Assembly (NCBI GenBank): GCA_023142595.1
Contig: JAGLJF010000015.1
Location: 1-33,999, forward strand
DNA from: Minisyncoccota bacterium
Lineage (GTDB): Bacteria; Patescibacteriota; Minisyncoccia; JAHIHE01; JAGLIN01
Reading direction: 5' to 3'
Length of the DNA stretch: 33,999 bases
Shown here: piece by piece, positions 1 to 7,485 of the stretch
Layout of the letters: every line of letters starts with the position of its first letter
Position numbering within the stretch: the stretch's first letter is position 1
Notes under the pieces: model-generated
The model's input: only the letters and a program-made list of their open reading frames with translations
Databases searched by the model: none
Told to the model about the DNA's origin: nothing
Position numbers and translations under genes: made by a program

Positions 1-150
1 TTTACCTTACCAACAAGCTGATAGTGCGTGGGCTCTTCTCAAAGCGATAAATCTTTACCCTTTCGGGACCATCAAATATTAGCTTCAATTTCTCGAAGTT
101 ATTCTTGACTTTGAGGTAGATTCCCACGTTATACTCACCCGTTTGCCGCT

Positions 151-473
151 CCCAGCACCTTCCTGCTTGCTTTATACATTAATTCATAGTGAGTCAAAAC
201 TAATTCTCTTCTTTAGTTCAGAAAAAGCTTTGCCATATTTTTTTAATGTATTTTCTCTTTTAATCGCATCAGACTTTAAAACATAAGATTCATAATAAAC
301 AAGTTTCCATGGTCTAAATTTTTTAGTATGAGAAGATCCTCCATTATTATGTTCTGAAAATCTTTTCTTCAGATCTCCAGTAAATCCAATGTAAATTTTG
401 TTTTCATTTATACTTTTTAGAATATAAAGATAAAACATAATTTTGATATTAAAGTAAACAAAAAGGTGCTGGG
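151..473 (-). other. Insertion in 16S V1 (helix 6): 24-nt pairing arms 151-174 / 450-473 with the ORF in the loop
   Basis: RNA arms CCCAGCACCUUUUUGUUUACUUUA and UAAAGCAAGCAGGAAGGUGCUGGG pair at 23 of 24 positions (three G-U wobbles, one A-C mismatch). Confidence 0.85.
184..438 (-). CDS. Single-domain GIY-YIG endonuclease-like protein encoded inside the 16S rRNA insertion
   Basis: MFYLYILKSINENKIYIGFTGDLKKRFSEHN..: YLYIL / YIGFT / LKKRFSEH pattern of GIY-YIG (UPF0213/YhbQ-like). The track start at 513 lies in conserved 16S sequence, so the internal ATG at 438 is preferred. Confidence 0.8.
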   Translation of the reverse strand: MFYLYILKSINENKIYIGFTGDLKKRFSEHNNGGSSHTKKFRPWKLVYYESYVLKSDAIKRENTLKKYGKAFSELKKRISFDSL

Positions 474-504
474 CGCTCGACTTGCATGCCTTATCCACGC
501 CGCT

Positions 505-535
<31 letters not shown>

Positions 536-551
536 AATAAAGTTAAGAGTC

Positions 552-573
552 CTATTTCAACAAATTGAAATAG
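552..573 (-). promoter_or_regulatory. Hairpin just upstream of the 16S 5' end (possible rRNA processing or leader element)
   Basis: CTATTTCAA-caaa-TTGAAATAG, 9-bp perfect stem. Confidence 0.5.
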
Positions 574-770
574 ATCATTCTTAAAGTATATTTAAATATA
601 ATTTAACAAAATTAAATTTGTCTAAATTATAAAAAAGTTTCATTCTGAATCTTTCCATAAATAAATTTATGAAATAATTTTTAGGACAACTGCACAAAAT
701 TTATAATAATAAGTTGTGTGATTGTGATTTATTTTATTCACTTGTCAATGAACTCGTTTCTTACTGAGTC

Positions 771-798
771 ATAATAGCACAAACAAAACACCTGTCAA
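771..798 (-). promoter_or_regulatory. Probable rRNA promoter
   Basis: Minus strand TTGACA-(16 nt)-TATTAT, about 230 nt upstream of the 16S 5' end. Confidence 0.65.
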
Positions 799-964
799 GC
801 CTTTTGAAAACTTAACAAAGTACTTTTAAAATTTGTATTTAATTTTCGTAAGTTTTATTAATAACCGTATTTCTATCTTATATTAAGGAATGACTTATGT
901 CAAATATTGGGTTCATTTTAGCATACTAACATTTCAGCAAAAACTGTAGCGAAAGAGTTAATTT

Positions 965-1864
965 TTAGTCAGAATATTTTAAATCTTTAATTTCTTTATT
1001 TCCTAATTCCTTATATAAAATGTCCATTAATACGCCTATAACCTTAAGAAAAGCATCATAATTTTCTTTTGCATTAAAAACCATATGAATTTTTTCTTTT
1101 TTACTTTTAGAAATAAAAGTATTGAAATGTTCAATAGTAGAAATTGTTGGATGCGTTTCAGTTGAAATACCCGTATACACATTTTTTATAAAATCAGTAG
1201 TAATAACGGAAGGAAATATACCAATTTTTTTTATTTTCTCTATTAATGTTTGAAATCTTTCATTGCCTTTTATTACATTACCATAATTCACCTTGCTGTA
1301 TCTGTAATATTTAAATCCAAAATTACTTTTAAAATCTTTTTCTTTTCTGCTTGAAAGTAAATTTAAGTTATTAGTAGAAAAAAAATTCTCAATATCGTCT
1401 GGAACAAGTTGTGAAATTTTAGAATATTTTTTTAAAAAATCAATATAATTTTTCCTACCATTTTTCACAGCATTTATACAATTAATATTTGAAGGATCGA
1501 AAGCAAGAATATCTTTATTCATAGAGTGAATATTTATTTTTTCACTAACCGCAAGAGAAAAACAAAGATTATTTTTTTCTTGATCGCTGGCTTTTGATAC
1601 AATTTCCAAACTCGTAAGAAAAAGTTCTAATAAAAACCTAACACCATTAAACTTGGTATTATAAAAAAATCTATATAATTCTAATCCATCTGAATCTTCC
1701 AAAGAATCATTTTGGTCGGATATAGAGAGAATGTATATTGAGAAGAATATATTAAGTTGCTCTTTGAGAATATCATTAAATAATATATTATCTAAATTTA
1801 AACAAAAAGTATCACGCTCATTCTCCAAACTCTTACCAATCAATGATGGTTTTATTTTCTCCAT
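965..1864 (-). CDS. Hypothetical protein (299 aa)
   Basis: Long uninterrupted ORF; no family recognised with confidence. Confidence 0.7.
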   Translation of the reverse strand: MEKIKPSLIGKSLENERDTFCLNLDNILFNDILKEQLNIFFSIYILSISDQNDSLEDSDGLELYRFFYNTKFNGVRFLLELFLTSLEIVSKASDQEKNNLCFSLAVSEKINIHSMNKDILAFDPSNINCINAVKNGRKNYIDFLKKYSKISQLVPDDIENFFSTNNLNLLSSRKEKDFKSNFGFKYYRYSKVNYGNVIKGNERFQTLIEKIKKIGIFPSVITTDFIKNVYTGISTETHPTISTIEHFNTFISKSKKEKIHMVFNAKENYDAFLKVIGVLMDILYKELGNKEIKDLKYSD

Positions 1865-1887
1865 ATATAATCAATGAACATATTATT

Positions 1888-1915
1888 CTGTCATCCTGAA
1901 CTTGTTTCAGGATCT
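1888..1915 (+). repeat. 28-nt palindromic repeat, left copy
   Basis: CTGTCATCCTGAACTTGTTTCAGGATCT; internal hairpin CCTGAA..TTCAGG. Confidence 0.8.
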
Positions 1916-1929
1916 TTATTGATTTACTT

Positions 1930-2232
1930 CTAATTAATATTCAAATCAACAAAACCAGGATTTTCAGTTGTGATTAAATTCATTTTCCATTTCCTATGCC
2001 AGTTTTTTAATTGTTTTTCTCTTGCAATTGCCGATTCAATATTATTTGTTATTTCATAATAAACCAATTTACAAAGATTATACTTTTCAGAAAATCCTTT
2101 TACTAATTTATTCTTATGTTCATAGACTCTTCTTTGTAAGTTATTAGTAACTCCAATATACAACACAGCATCATTGATATTTGTCATAATATAAACATAA
2201 TATGTTTTGCTTGTTCTATCCATAATTTTCAA
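1930..2232 (-). CDS. GIY-YIG nuclease family protein (URI-like)
   Basis: YYVYIMTNINDAVLYIGVTNNLQRRVYEHKN...LVYYE....AIAREKQLKNWHRKWK. Confidence 0.92.
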   Translation of the reverse strand: MKIMDRTSKTYYVYIMTNINDAVLYIGVTNNLQRRVYEHKNKLVKGFSEKYNLCKLVYYEITNNIESAIAREKQLKNWHRKWKMNLITTENPGFVDLNIN

Positions 2233-2242
2233 TCTTCAATGA

Positions 2243-2270
2243 AGATTCTGAAATAAATTCAGAATGACAG
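2243..2270 (-). repeat. 28-nt palindromic repeat, right copy, inverted relative to 1888-1915
   Basis: Minus strand CTGTCATTCTGAATTTATTTCAGAATCT; 24/28 identical to the left copy with a paired compensatory change. Confidence 0.8.
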
Positions 2271-2311
2271 AAATTGTTATTTCCAATTGTCATTACACTA
2301 CATGTTTTATT

Positions 2312-2347
2312 CTATACGTTACACGTCTCGCGTTATACGTTATACAC
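2312..2347. repeat. Short degenerate tandem repeat of TATACGTTAYACG type
   Basis: ctatacgttacacgtctcgcgttatacgttatacac directly abutting the smc stop codon. Confidence 0.5.
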
Positions 2348-4624
2348 CTACTTCCCCACATCTTCCAAATTCAAAGAAATAATCTTCGACACACCATCAT
2401 CCATCATGGTGACGCCGTATAAAATTCCTGCTTGTTTCATCATCTCACGATTGTGAGTAATGATAATAAATTGTGTGCTTTTTGAAACATCTCCAATAAT
2501 CTCAGAAAGTTTGGCTGAGTTTGCTTCGTCAAGCGCTGCATCAATTTCATCAAGCACAGAAAACGGTGGCGGATTATTGGCAATGATAGCAAAAAGAACC
2601 GCGATAGATGCAAGCGCCCTCTCTCCGCCAGAAAGCATATTCAAACTAGAAATTTTCTTTCCGGGAGGAGTCACATTGATTTCAATCCCAGCAATTCTCT
2701 TTTGCTTTTCAGGTTTTTCAATGTCAGAATTTTCATCTTCTGCCGAATTCTCATCGCCGTCCTCTCCATCTTTTTTATCCTCTTTGTTTTCAGAATATTT
2801 AATAGACAAATTTGCCTTTCCACCTCTGAAAATAATCTTGAAATATTTATCAAATTCTTCATTAATCTTTTTAAATGAACCTTTGAAAATTTCTTCAATT
2901 TTTCGATCAAGCTCTTTGATAACCTCTCGAAGTGCATCCGAAGCTTGTTGTAAATCATTTGCCTGCGCAGAAAGAAATTCAAACCTATTTTGAGTTTCCT
3001 CGTACTCTTCAACAATCAAAGGATCAATCCCACCAATTTGTTCAAGCTGAAATTTCAATTTTCGAATTTTTGCTCTGCATTCTTCTTGATTAAAATAATT
3101 TCCATCACTATCTTTTTGTATATTATTATTTTGCAAATTTTCCAAAAATTCCATTCCCTCAAATTCCTCTTTGATTTCATTAATCAAATCTTCTTTTCGC
3201 ACTTCAAACTTTGCCAATTCAATATTAACTAAATTTAAATTATCCTTGAACCGATCTAGCTCATTTTGCTTTATCCTTAAACTTCTTTCCAATTCAAAAA
3301 ACAATTTTCTTCTCTCTTGTTCATCTAAATTCAACCTATTAATTTTTTCTCTGACTTCTCGATGCCCATCATTAAATTCTTGAATTTTACTTTCAAATTC
3401 TTGTTTTTCTTTTTCCAGTTTTAGAAAATTAGTGTCATCAAAAATAATCTTCTGATCATTATAGTTGATTTTTCCAGATTGAACTTCCGCAAATAAAAAT
3501 TCAATTTTCTTTCTAACTTCAACACTGTCCTTTTTAATTTTCTCGACATCCGTCATATCTTTTTTATCAAAAAGACTGAGAAATCTATTATATATTGAAA
3601 TTATGCTAGAAAGCTTTTCCTTAACATATCCAAGATTAATCGGAACATATTCCGGATGCTCAATTTTATCCTTTCTTTCATTTTCAATTTGAATTCTTCC
3701 ATCAATAATTGAAACATTTCGAGCCAATTCATTCAATTTAGTTTGAAAAACTCCCAGATCTTCTTGAAGCTTATTTAATTGAGGTTGATAGTTTTCATTT
3801 TTATTATCATTTTGAGAAAGTTTGATTTGAATTTGTTCAAGTTCTTTTGACGCATCACCAATCAATTTATCAAGATTTTCTCTATCAGTTTGATTCTTTT
3901 TATTGTTCTGATTTAAATTTTTCCAAACATTGAAATACAAATTCTCCTGCTCACTTTTCAAGCCTTCTTCAACTTCTCCTCTTTTTTGAGCACGCGTAGC
4001 TTGTCTTCGAAGCGATGTGAGTCTCGGTTCAATTTCACTTAAAAGATCTGTCACTCTCTCCAAATTTCTTTTTGTCGCTTCCAATTTATTAATCGCTTGC
4101 TGTTTTTTGATCTGGAATTGCCTTACGCCAGTCGCCTCTTCAAAAATTACCATTCGCTCCGCTGGAGTTGCTGCCAAAATTGAATCAGCCATTCCCTGAT
4201 TGATAACGCAATAACCTCTTTGAGAAACTCCAGATTTTGCCAACAAATCAATAATGTCACCCAGTCTAACTTTTGACTTATTGATCAAATATTCACTATC
4301 TCCATTTCGAAATATCTTACGAGTAATAACAACTTCATCAAAATCAATTGGAATTTTTTTATCATTATTATCCAAAAAAAGCGAGACACTAGCTGCGCTC
4401 ATTTTTGCTTTTTTGTCAGTTCCAGTGAAAATGATATCCTCACTTTTTTTCCCTCTCAAGCTTTTCATACTTTGCTCGCCCAAAACCCACTTCACTGCAT
4501 CAGCAACATTTGACTTTCCCGAACCATTTGGACCAACAATAGCTGTCACCCCTCTCGGAAAATCTAAAACAGTCTTGTTTGCAAAAGACTTAAACCCAGT
4601 TGTTTCTATTTTCTTTAAATACAT
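2348..4624 (-). CDS. smc: Chromosome segregation SMC protein, short form
   Basis: N-term MYLKKIETTGFKSFANKTVLDFPRGVTAIVGPNGSGKSN (Walker A), C-term LSGGERALASIAVLFAI..FSVLDEIDAALDEAN (signature/Walker B). About 758 aa from the likely start at 4624. Confidence 0.93.
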   Translation of the reverse strand: MYLKKIETTGFKSFANKTVLDFPRGVTAIVGPNGSGKSNVADAVKWVLGEQSMKSLRGKKSEDIIFTGTDKKAKMSAASVSLFLDNNDKKIPIDFDEVVITRKIFRNGDSEYLINKSKVRLGDIIDLLAKSGVSQRGYCVINQGMADSILAATPAERMVIFEEATGVRQFQIKKQQAINKLEATKRNLERVTDLLSEIEPRLTSLRRQATRAQKRGEVEEGLKSEQENLYFNVWKNLNQNNKKNQTDRENLDKLIGDASKELEQIQIKLSQNDNKNENYQPQLNKLQEDLGVFQTKLNELARNVSIIDGRIQIENERKDKIEHPEYVPINLGYVKEKLSSIISIYNRFLSLFDKKDMTDVEKIKKDSVEVRKKIEFLFAEVQSGKINYNDQKIIFDDTNFLKLEKEKQEFESKIQEFNDGHREVREKINRLNLDEQERRKLFFELERSLRIKQNELDRFKDNLNLVNIELAKFEVRKEDLINEIKEEFEGMEFLENLQNNNIQKDSDGNYFNQEECRAKIRKLKFQLEQIGGIDPLIVEEYEETQNRFEFLSAQANDLQQASDALREVIKELDRKIEEIFKGSFKKINEEFDKYFKIIFRGGKANLSIKYSENKEDKKDGEDGDENSAEDENSDIEKPEKQKRIAGIEINVTPPGKKISSLNMLSGGERALASIAVLFAIIANNPPPFSVLDEIDAALDEANSAKLSEIIGDVSKSTQFIIITHNREMMKQAGILYGVTMMDDGVSKIISLNLEDVGK

Positions 4625-4736
4625 TAAGTTAAATTGATATATTGATAAACAAATATTCACGGAATTCAGATTTCAATCTGTAAGTCTTAAAATTTGTAAT
4701 TTAATTTTATTCATTATTCCCAAGCAAAATTCAAAC

Positions 4737-5345
4737 CTATTCCAAAATTCCATCCAAATTAACATCATATAAAATTTCTTCCGCAATCAAGCGATAATCG
4801 AAAATATCTTCTTCGTTAAACCAAAGAGAAATCTCAGCTCCTGCATCTTCAAGTGAACCAGAAGAATGAATCAAATTTCGAATCGGTCTACCATCAACAT
4901 CGGCCATTTGGTATGAATCCAATGTATAATCCCCTCGGATTGTTCCCACATCCGATGAAAGCGGTTCAGTTCCACCAGTGATTTTTCGCACAAGTCCAAC
5001 AGCTTGATTTCCCTCCCAAATCATTGCAATAACTGGACCAGAGGTCATATATTTTTTCAAACCATCAAGCACCTTTTGTCCAACCGCTTTTTTATCTCTT
5101 GATGGCGGTTCAACTCCTCTTCTTTCATAAGAAGATATTGATTTTTCTCCAACTTTCTCAACCCATTCTGGATCGATTAAATAATGTTGCTCAACTTTTT
5201 CTTCGGTTGCTTGAATCATTTTTAATGCTTTCAGTTTCAAACCAGTTCTTTCATATTTCTTAATTATCTCGCCAACCAATGTCCTTTGAATTCCATCTGG
5301 TTTAATAATTACCAGCGTTTGTTCTTTCTTCGGATGATTTTCCAT
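4737..5345 (-). CDS. ndk: Nucleoside diphosphate kinase (long form, 202 aa)
   Basis: QTLVIIKPDGIQRTLVGEIIKKYERTGLKLKALKM...GPVIAMIWEG...GTIRGDYT...RNLIHSSGS. Confidence 0.93.
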   Translation of the reverse strand: MENHPKKEQTLVIIKPDGIQRTLVGEIIKKYERTGLKLKALKMIQATEEKVEQHYLIDPEWVEKVGEKSISSYERRGVEPPSRDKKAVGQKVLDGLKKYMTSGPVIAMIWEGNQAVGLVRKITGGTEPLSSDVGTIRGDYTLDSYQMADVDGRPIRNLIHSSGSLEDAGAEISLWFNEEDIFDYRLIAEEILYDVNLDGILE

Positions 5346-5363
5346 TTTTTTATTATTTAATTA

Positions 5364-5987
5364 TTAACTTATGAGATTTATTATAGCATTCAAATTATCT
5401 TTTTCATAATCGAATACTCCATTTGCTTCTATATTTAATTTTCTAATATATTCATAAAAATCTTCTTTTTCAAAAATACTAAGACCTAACTCTCCGATGA
5501 ATTTCGATATTTTATCTATCGCTTCTTGTTTTGAATTTTGATCTGCCATGATTTCTGCCTCAAAAAATCGACTATGAATCTGATGAGGATTATTACATTT
5601 TTTCATTTCATGAATAGTAATTTCGATCCCATCTATATTATATTTTTTAATACTTTTATGTGCGGTGATACCTTTTTTATAGCCGAGCATAGCCATGAAT
5701 GCCAACGCATTTTTCAAATTACCTCCTTCGATGAAAACTGATACTTCCTCACGCGCATGACCACCAAAAGTTCCTTTTTTCACAATCAACTCAACTTCTC
5801 CATTTGTTATTCTTGCTCTGATGTCGGATTTTCTTCCACTCACCCCTTCCAAAAAAGTTGAATAATCCACCAAAAATCTATTTTGTTCATCCACAAACTC
5901 ACCACTTTCATCCAAATATTCTATCAGTTTTTTATTAGAATCTTCATCAAGAGGACCCCTAAGTTCAACTTCAATATTTTTTGTCAT
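5364..5987 (-). CDS. CYTH domain protein
   Basis: N-terminal IEVELRGPL, RARITNGEVELIVKKG, FFEAEI: CYTH (CyaB/ThTPase) pattern. Confidence 0.7.
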   Translation of the reverse strand: MTKNIEVELRGPLDEDSNKKLIEYLDESGEFVDEQNRFLVDYSTFLEGVSGRKSDIRARITNGEVELIVKKGTFGGHAREEVSVFIEGGNLKNALAFMAMLGYKKGITAHKSIKKYNIDGIEITIHEMKKCNNPHQIHSRFFEAEIMADQNSKQEAIDKISKFIGELGLSIFEKEDFYEYIRKLNIEANGVFDYEKDNLNAIINLIS

Positions 5988-5995
5988 TAAAATTA

Positions 5996-6538
5996 TTAAT
6001 TATTTAAAATTTCCTGCATTAAATCTCCATATTTTCTATTTTCTATTTTTACATTTGAATCAATCTTTTTTAATAAATTTAAACACTCTATCCTTGCTTG
6101 ATTTTCATCTTCTGAAAATTCGACCATCTTTTCAATTTCAATAAAATCTCCCAAACAATCAACGCTATCAATACAAATCGTAAAATTATTATATAAATAT
6201 ATTTCCCTTGATTTTGAAACTACAAAAACCTCTTTAAATTTCAATTTCTCCAAAAACTTTATTCCAATTTCAATCTCACTTAAGCTGGTTTCAATTTCAA
6301 ATCCACCTTTTTGTCTGAAAATTTCTTTAAATTCTAACGTTTTTTTATTTTCAACCTCTCTTATCCTAGCACTTAAACCTCCCTCAACAATCATATTATC
6401 TGAATCTAAAAACATAGGATTTCCAAAAACCCTATCAATTTGTTTCTCAGTTTTATTATAAATTGCACCAATTTCTTTCAATTTTTTTTGAAATTCATCC
6501 TTACCTTCTATTCTCGCTCTAATCTCAACTTCAATCAT
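5996..6538 (-). CDS. CYTH domain protein (class IV adenylate cyclase/ThTPase-like)
   Basis: MIEVEIRARIEGKDEFQKKLKEIGA...ARIREVENKKTLEFKE...FIEIEKM. Confidence 0.78.
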   Translation of the reverse strand: MIEVEIRARIEGKDEFQKKLKEIGAIYNKTEKQIDRVFGNPMFLDSDNMIVEGGLSARIREVENKKTLEFKEIFRQKGGFEIETSLSEIEIGIKFLEKLKFKEVFVVSKSREIYLYNNFTICIDSVDCLGDFIEIEKMVEFSEDENQARIECLNLLKKIDSNVKIENRKYGDLMQEILNN

Positions 6539-6631
6539 AAATTCATTTATTGTTCATAGTTTCTTTATATCATAATTTTTCAAAATTTGCAATCAATAGT
6601 TATAAACTTTACCATTAACAAAACCAAAAAA

Positions 6632-6655
6632 GAAGTGTTCATCTCGAAACACTCC
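6632..6655 (-). terminator. Intrinsic terminator downstream of 6678-7145
   Basis: Minus strand GGAGTGTT-tcgagatg-AACACTTC followed by TTTTTT. Confidence 0.7.
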
Positions 6656-6677
6656 TTTCTTTAATTCTTTGTTTAAC

Positions 6678-7145
6678 TTATTTATTCAAATAATCACATT
6701 GTCCATCACCATCTGCATCAACGTATCTCCCACCAGAATTTTGACCTCTTTGTGAATTATCTTTCATTCTATTATAATTTCCTTGTCCTCCTTTTTTCAC
6801 ATTGCCATTTCTGCCTTGTCCTTGACCAAGTCCAAGTTCAGCACGAATTGCATTCACACCTTCAATGTCACCTGCCAATCGCAATTCCCTCATTTCAACA
6901 AATTTAGCAAAATTTTCTTCATTACTAACTACTTCCATCATACGACCATTTTTCATATCGCCTCGAGCTTCTTTCCAAGCATTGAAATCTTTATTTTCAA
7001 ATGCTTCAGTCATTGCTTCATGTCTTTCGGAAGTGTAATTTGGACCTTCAACATTTGGATCTCCTTGATAAGCATAAGCCGAGCTAAGCCCCAAACTCGC
7101 AACACCAAGCATCAAAAGAGAAAGAGTTAAAATTTTTGTATTCAT
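6678..7145 (-). CDS. Small secreted protein with signal peptide and DADGDGQCD motif
   Basis: MNTKILTLSLLMLGVASLGLSSAYAYQ signal sequence; C-term RYVDADGDGQCDYLNK. Confidence 0.85.
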   Translation of the reverse strand: MNTKILTLSLLMLGVASLGLSSAYAYQGDPNVEGPNYTSERHEAMTEAFENKDFNAWKEARGDMKNGRMMEVVSNEENFAKFVEMRELRLAGDIEGVNAIRAELGLGQGQGRNGNVKKGGQGNYNRMKDNSQRGQNSGGRYVDADGDGQCDYLNK

Positions 7146-7199
7146 AGTTTTAATTTAATGATTATTTTTTAGATATTTTAATTGATTAAATTTCAATTG

Positions 7200-7265
7200 T
7201 TGTCGACTTTTCTGCCTAACGAACTTTTCCATTAAAGAGGATAATGGATGTCGCCTGACCTCTTC
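7200..7265 (-). ncRNA. Structured 5' leader candidate upstream of the secreted-protein gene
   Basis: Minus strand AGAAGAGGTCAGGCGACATCCATTATCCTCTTTAATGGAAAAGTTCGTTAGGC..; CCATTA..TAATGG hairpin at 7229-7247; begins just after a promoter-like motif. Confidence 0.35.
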
Positions 7266-7271
7266 TATAAT

Positions 7272-7302
7272 TATTACAATCCAAAAGCAAATTTTATTTC
7301 AA
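7272..7302 (-). promoter_or_regulatory. Candidate ECF-sigma promoter, copy B
   Basis: Minus strand TTGAAATAAAAT-N11-TTGTAATA. Confidence 0.6.
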
Positions 7303-7316
7303 TCTTTATAAACAAT

Positions 7317-7394
7317 GTTAGGACCAAGAGCAAGGGTCGAATCTAAGCATATTGTCCTCTTGATTGGTCCTTTGCTTGTTCGACCCTTTCTAAC
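7317..7394 (-). ncRNA. Candidate pseudoknotted structured RNA (about 78 nt)
   Basis: Stem AAGGGTCGAA (7388-7379) / TTCGACCCTT (7341-7332); loop GGACCaatCAAGAG (7370-7357) complementary to downstream CTCTTGGTCC (7330-7321); outer GTTAG/CTAAC. Confidence 0.5.
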
Positions 7395-7396
7395 TA

Positions 7397-7427
7397 TAAT
7401 ACAACCCAAATCACGATTTTATTTCAA
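7397..7427 (-). promoter_or_regulatory. Candidate ECF-sigma promoter, copy C
   Basis: Minus strand TTGAAATAAAAT-N11-TTGTATTA. Confidence 0.6.
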
Positions 7428-7485
7428 AATAAAACCCCCTTATTTTTGGAGTTTTATTAATTAATATTCTTTTTTAATAATAATT

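Noticed and set aside
2460-4637. Plus-strand ORFs overlapping smc (e.g. 2460-2993, 4254-4637)
   Set aside because: Antisense shadows of a well-supported minus-strand CDS with low-complexity S/L/F-rich translations.
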